34,287 nucleotides of DNA. Origin: Methanobrevibacter sp. (GTDB taxonomy: Archaea; Methanobacteriota; Methanobacteria; Methanobacteriales; Methanobacteriaceae). The position numbers and the translations under genes were made by a program. The notes beneath the pieces were generated by a model that was not told the origin of the DNA, did not search any database, and saw only the letters and a list, made by a program, of their open reading frames with translations. The stretch covers positions 1 through 34,287 of the forward strand of contig NZ_JAFSNZ010000042.1 of the NCBI RefSeq assembly GCF_017447225.1, given 5' to 3'. Below, one piece after another: positions 30,952 to 34,287 of this stretch (the stretch's first letter is position 1; each line of letters begins with the position of its first letter).

Positions 30952-31689
30952 CTTTTCAACATCACCTATTCTAGAGTAAATATCAGTAAACCTCTCCAAA
31001 ATATCAAGATTATGATTATTCAGAATAATGTTGGCCAGAAACTCCAAAGTTTTATTTTCCTGACCTGAATTGAATAATTCCATCATAATATCATCCAATT
31101 TGTATAAAATATTGTCAAAAGCATTCCAGTTATGCTCATCATATAACTCTTCAAGATAGGCGACAAGCAAATCACATAAAGTGAAAACCAAATTATACTG
31201 TTCGTGTTCAATTAATGAATCCAAATCCTCATCAATGAATTTTATTACATTGACTGAATTGGAAAAGGACTTTTTAAGCTTATTGATATAAAAGTCATCA
31301 TCAATTTTAGAATCTGTGAACACCTTAAATCTGTTGAAGAGATTATCATCATTTAGAAATTCCTGAAGCACGAATTTTCTTAAATCCTCTTCACTAACGC
31401 TATTGAGGATTTTTTCCACATCATGATTATGATTGAAAAGCTCGGGATGATTATCTGCGTAATATAAGGTTGTAGCCAAATGCTTGCAGTTGCCTTCATA
31501 TGGACAGCTGCAATACATTGAGGCTATCTGATTATCCTTAAATGTAATTCGCAGATTATAAAAATCATAACCCCTCACATTGGCATCAATATGGTCATTG
31601 GTTGCGTTTATTATTTCAACCGCATCCAATTCGTAATAGTTTTGACCTCGCTCAAGAATCTGTTGTGAGAAATGTTTCTTCCAGTTCAT
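30931..31689 (-). CDS. SWIM zinc-finger protein
   Basis: A 252-aa cytoplasmic protein. The N-terminal 75 residues fit the SWIM domain: a 'F..QILERGQNYYE...V' start, beta strands ('YNLRITFKDNQIASMYC') and the metal site C60-x-C62-x5-C68-x-H70 (CSCPYEGNCKH). SWIM fingers bind DNA or proteins and often sit next to helicases or transposases. The rest (about 90-252) is helical and acidic, without recognised motifs. Its ATG overlaps the stop of the SAP-domain gene by 4 bp (ATGA), so the two are translationally coupled; its 3' end overlaps the TPR gene. Confidence 0.8.
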   Translation of the reverse strand: MNWKKHFSQQILERGQNYYELDAVEIINATNDHIDANVRGYDFYNLRITFKDNQIASMYCSCPYEGNCKHLATTLYYADNHPELFNHNHDVEKILNSVSEEDLRKFVLQEFLNDDNLFNRFKVFTDSKIDDDFYINKLKKSFSNSVNVIKFIDEDLDSLIEHEQYNLVFTLCDLLVAYLEELYDEHNWNAFDNILYKLDDIMMELFNSGQENKTLEFLANIILNNHNLDILERFTDIYSRIGDVEKLFEDSR

Positions 31690-32786
31690 ACTATCAAAGT
31701 AATTTTATCATTTAACTCATCAATATCCTCATTTAAAGCCTGATTAAGATAATTATAAGAATCTTCTTTTGATGTTAATTTTTTATCAAATTTAATATCA
31801 TCCCAGGCATCATTGAAAATTGCTTTTAAATCATCAATTTCAGCCAAAGCAGATAATGCATCGATATTGTTAATGTTTGAATGATGAATCGGAATATAAT
31901 CCTTTAATTCTTCATTATCCAAAAATACTGGATTTAATTTTAAAATGAAAACTTTCAGTTCATTAAATAAAGCATTTTCATAATCTTCCTCATTAATATT
32001 AATTAATGCCAAAGATGAAAAGGCATCATGCAAACGGTTGAAATCCTCCTCATCATATCCTTTTTTAATGTTTTCATCAAGATAGTTCAGTGAGTTTTCA
32101 AGCACACTACCAGTATCATACTCAGTCATGTAATATTCATAATCATCAAAATCAAAATAAGCCAATAGGGCATTGTAAAATGCAACCCAATTAACACCCA
32201 TAAATCTGTGAATACCATAATCGGTAACCACATAGCTATTTTCACTTTCATAATTGACTAATCTGTTAACCAATGCATTTTTATTCCCGTCAGTGCTTAA
32301 AGATCGAAGAGCAAGTTCATCCTTAAGTTCATTTAAATCATACTTTTTAAATGTTTTCCTTAATTTCCTGTTATTCGAACCGCCTTTTTCAACCAATCCG
32401 TTTGAAATTAGAAAATCCTTAGCCATGTCTTTAGGCATATTCAAATCAAGCATATCCAATACTAAATCCAAATTGGAAGTAACCTGTAAACCCAGAATAA
32501 CATTAAAAATTACAAGAGAATAAGATCTGACATGAATATCCATCAAATCAAGAGAATGCAAATGCTTCTCATAATCAGCCAAATCAATAATTGAACGGGA
32601 ATAAGTATAGTTTTTAACATATGAATAATCATCATCCAAATCTAATACTTCCCTATCTTCAATATCAGCAATTTCTTCAATTGAATCCAATTCCAGCATA
32701 TGTTCTTCATTCAATTTATTGAATAAATCAATGTCATTATTATTATAAACTTCTACAAGCTGATTAAATACTTCTTCATTATCCAT
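31686..32786 (-). CDS. SAP-domain protein
   Basis: A 366-aa acidic, mostly helical protein. Residues about 149-178 (YDLNELKDELALRSL then GNKNALVNRLVNYE) match the SAP motif, a two-helix DNA-binding unit with conserved 'L..lL..r.l...G.K..Lv.Rl'. No enzyme motif is visible; Tyr- and Asp-rich regions surround the motif. GAGGTG is seven bases before the ATG. It starts 37 bp after brxL and overlaps the SWIM gene by 4 bp, so brxL, SAP and SWIM genes look like one operon. By position it could be a DNA-targeting partner of BrxL; that is inference. Confidence 0.7.
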   Translation of the reverse strand: MDNEEVFNQLVEVYNNNDIDLFNKLNEEHMLELDSIEEIADIEDREVLDLDDDYSYVKNYTYSRSIIDLADYEKHLHSLDLMDIHVRSYSLVIFNVILGLQVTSNLDLVLDMLDLNMPKDMAKDFLISNGLVEKGGSNNRKLRKTFKKYDLNELKDELALRSLSTDGNKNALVNRLVNYESENSYVVTDYGIHRFMGVNWVAFYNALLAYFDFDDYEYYMTEYDTGSVLENSLNYLDENIKKGYDEEDFNRLHDAFSSLALININEEDYENALFNELKVFILKLNPVFLDNEELKDYIPIHHSNINNIDALSALAEIDDLKAIFNDAWDDIKFDKKLTSKEDSYNYLNQALNEDIDELNDKITLIV

Positions 32787-32823
32787 AATTACACCTCATT
32801 TAAAATTTTTTAAGATTTTTTAG

Positions 32824-34287
32824 TTATTCTACACCCAATGCTTTCATAACTGCTTCTTCAGGAGTATTATAAGGAATTGTCGTGAATTTAGAGAATAATT
32901 CTGGTGGCACTAATGCAATATCGGCATATGAACTCATTGGAATTAATACTTTTTTAGCACCGCTGTCAAGACAAACTTGAAGAGCATCAGCAAGATTTGG
33001 AACTTTTTCAATGGTTCCTCCCAAAGAGAAGTTACCTAATATAGCTGTGGACGGTATAATTTGGCGATTTATTGCAACACTACATAATGCTACAAATGTC
33101 GCTAAAGTTAATTGATTTGTCATGCCAACACCATGTAAATCTTTAACCTGCATTACATAATCCTTATCTTTGTATGAAATCTGTCCGCTGACTGAACTTC
33201 CATTTGACTTAAAGTATTCATACGCTATCTTTACAGATTCAGTAACATCTTTTTTAGAACCAATTCCATTTGGTGTGAACTTACCATTACCAGCCATCAT
33301 CTTAGTTTCAAACTTGTAAACACCATACTTTCCATTTTCAGACGTTCCAACAGAGTATAAATGTCCTGGTTTTAAATCTCCTTCTGGAATTAATGTTGAA
33401 CTGGCCTGTTCTGATACACCAACATAGTTTTCAATATTTTCATCCATATCAATATATGAGAAGTTTACATCGTAAAATTCCATTCCACCAATCTTTTTGA
33501 GTTGTTCTTTTACTCTTCTTCTAGATTCTAATGCAAGTTCCAAGATTTCACGAACATCTTCCTTGTCAAATTCTCCATCAGGATATACTAGTTTTACAAG
33601 ACCTGACACCATTCTATTAACGGCTATTGTGTCTCTTTGATTTAAGTCATGACCTAATTTGAAGTAGTCATGATATGCATCGGAAAATGATCTTTTTCTC
33701 ATCTCACGGAAGAACTCTGATAAATAATCTGTTATGAATCCGAAGTCGTCTGTGAAAAATTCCGGTCGGTATTTTGGTATTTCCCAACCTGGAATATAAC
33801 AGTGCATCCTATCAAAGAATGCTGTGTCTGTTCCCATTTCTGGAGGGAATGGATCAAATAAGCTGGATGTTTTTAATAATGATTCAACACTTTGGTTGAT
33901 ATTTCCAACAAATACCATGGATGCATTTGCATTTTTTGCCTCTTTTCCTCTTGAAAATGAACCTGATGCCATGAAATCTTTCATTATAGCGACACCGTCC
34001 TGGTCCTTAAATTTTATTCCAGCAACTTCATCAAAGGCAACGCAGTCCCACATTCCAACAAGACCAATTTGACGGGTATTCATATTATAAAATAGGTTAG
34101 CAACAGTGGTTTGACCTCCTGAGACTAAAATAGAATTCGGTGAAATTTCCTTATAAATATGTGATTTACCGGTTCCTCTAGGACCTAATTCACATAAATT
34201 AAAGTTATTTTCAACCAGTGGAATAAGTCTTGCAAGCAATAACCATCTTACACGTTCATCAAACTGTGTTGGTTCCATTCCGCAAGA
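32824..34287 (-). CDS. brxL: BrxL-like AAA+ / Lon-related protein, N-terminus outside the window
   Basis: The last 487 residues of a BrxL-type protein, the DNA-binding AAA+ factor of BREX phage-defence systems (formerly 'Lon-like'); the full family length is about 680, so roughly the first third is beyond the right edge. Seen: the hallmark 'RWLLLARLIPLVENNFNLCE', Walker A GPRGTGKSH, 'SGGQTTVANLFYNM', Walker B CVAFDEVAG, 'FVGNINQSV', then a Lon-type C-terminal domain ('TNQLTLATFVALCS ... AILGNFSLGGTIEKVPNLADAL ... GAKKVLIPMSS'). The Ser-Lys pair of true Lon proteases is not recognisable (no G-P-S-A-G, and Ala or Asp where Lys is expected), consistent with a non-proteolytic role. An in-frame ATG at 34276-34278 is internal, since the SCG codons before it continue the family sequence. 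Confidence 0.9.
   Translation of the reverse strand, partial: SCGMEPTQFDERVRWLLLARLIPLVENNFNLCELGPRGTGKSHIYKEISPNSILVSGGQTTVANLFYNMNTRQIGLVGMWDCVAFDEVAGIKFKDQDGVAIMKDFMASGSFSRGKEAKNANASMVFVGNINQSVESLLKTSSLFDPFPPEMGTDTAFFDRMHCYIPGWEIPKYRPEFFTDDFGFITDYLSEFFREMRKRSFSDAYHDYFKLGHDLNQRDTIAVNRMVSGLVKLVYPDGEFDKEDVREILELALESRRRVKEQLKKIGGMEFYDVNFSYIDMDENIENYVGVSEQASSTLIPEGDLKPGHLYSVGTSENGKYGVYKFETKMMAGNGKFTPNGIGSKKDVTESVKIAYEYFKSNGSSVSGQISYKDKDYVMQVKDLHGVGMTNQLTLATFVALCSVAINRQIIPSTAILGNFSLGGTIEKVPNLADALQVCLDSGAKKVLIPMSSYADIALVPPELFSKFTTIPYNTPEEAVMKALGVE

Noticed and set aside
34276-34278. ATG as the true start of the brxL-like gene
   Set aside because: The codons before it (SCG) continue family sequence and the remaining protein would lack about 200 N-terminal residues; the gene simply runs out of the window.
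1-34287. tRNA or rRNA genes
   Set aside because: No GC-rich cloverleaf-like or conserved rRNA stretch was noticed in any intergenic region by eye; no scan could be run.

Overview
The window looks like a piece of a Methanobrevibacter-type archaeal chromosome (host-associated Methanobacteriales). The evidence is the strongly AT-rich DNA, TATA-box promoters with GGTGA/GGAG ribosome binding sites, several apparently leaderless genes, very large secreted beta-helix/Ig-repeat adhesin-like proteins, a methanogen-type UPF0280 protein and an IS605-type TnpB end. No rRNA, tRNA or CRISPR array was seen. Almost all genes lie on the minus strand and most of the content is accessory.

Layout. 1-390: 3' end of an IS200/IS605 tnpB with its right end and a probable omegaRNA. 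800-4420: an Old Yellow Enzyme-type flavin oxidoreductase behind two operator-like repeats, a small anchored surface protein, an Rpn-like PD-(D/E)XK nuclease gene broken by two compensating frameshifts, and a UPF0280 (ApbE-like) gene. 4600-10700: two tandem paralogous giant adhesin-like proteins, then a small secreted protein that resembles their C-terminal domain. 10670-14820: small hypothetical genes, one apparently frameshifted, and an operon starting with a zinc-ribbon/TM/Ig-like protein. 14900-18580: an AAA ATPase (DUF4143 type), a decapitated adhesin fragment fused to the wreck of a VapBC-like toxin-antitoxin pair, and a one-domain small protein behind a hairpin leader. 18661-18836: an 11-bp tandem repeat array. 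18959-23103: a co-directional cluster of membrane-anchored surface proteins, a previously unlisted small TPR-like ORF, and an MrcB-N-like/HExxH metallopeptidase fusion.

23258-34287 is the most unusual part. It holds an 895-aa protein with a HEPN/DUF4145-like N-terminus, a zinc finger and about nine terminase-small-subunit-like HTH repeats. Just downstream of it in the same operon is a 405-aa protein made of four copies of a domain I cannot name (a fifth copy stands alone at 18331-18567). Divergent from these are a DUF1232 gene and a 1085-aa protein built from four TPR-containing modules. Converging on the TPR gene is a brxL - SAP-domain - SWIM-zinc-finger operon. BrxL is the AAA+/Lon-like factor of BREX phage defence, and no other BREX gene is visible here. 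The brxL-SAP-SWIM / DUF1232-TPR / HEPN-HTH arrangement is my best candidate for an undescribed, possibly defence-related system. That is inference from domain content and neighbourhood only.
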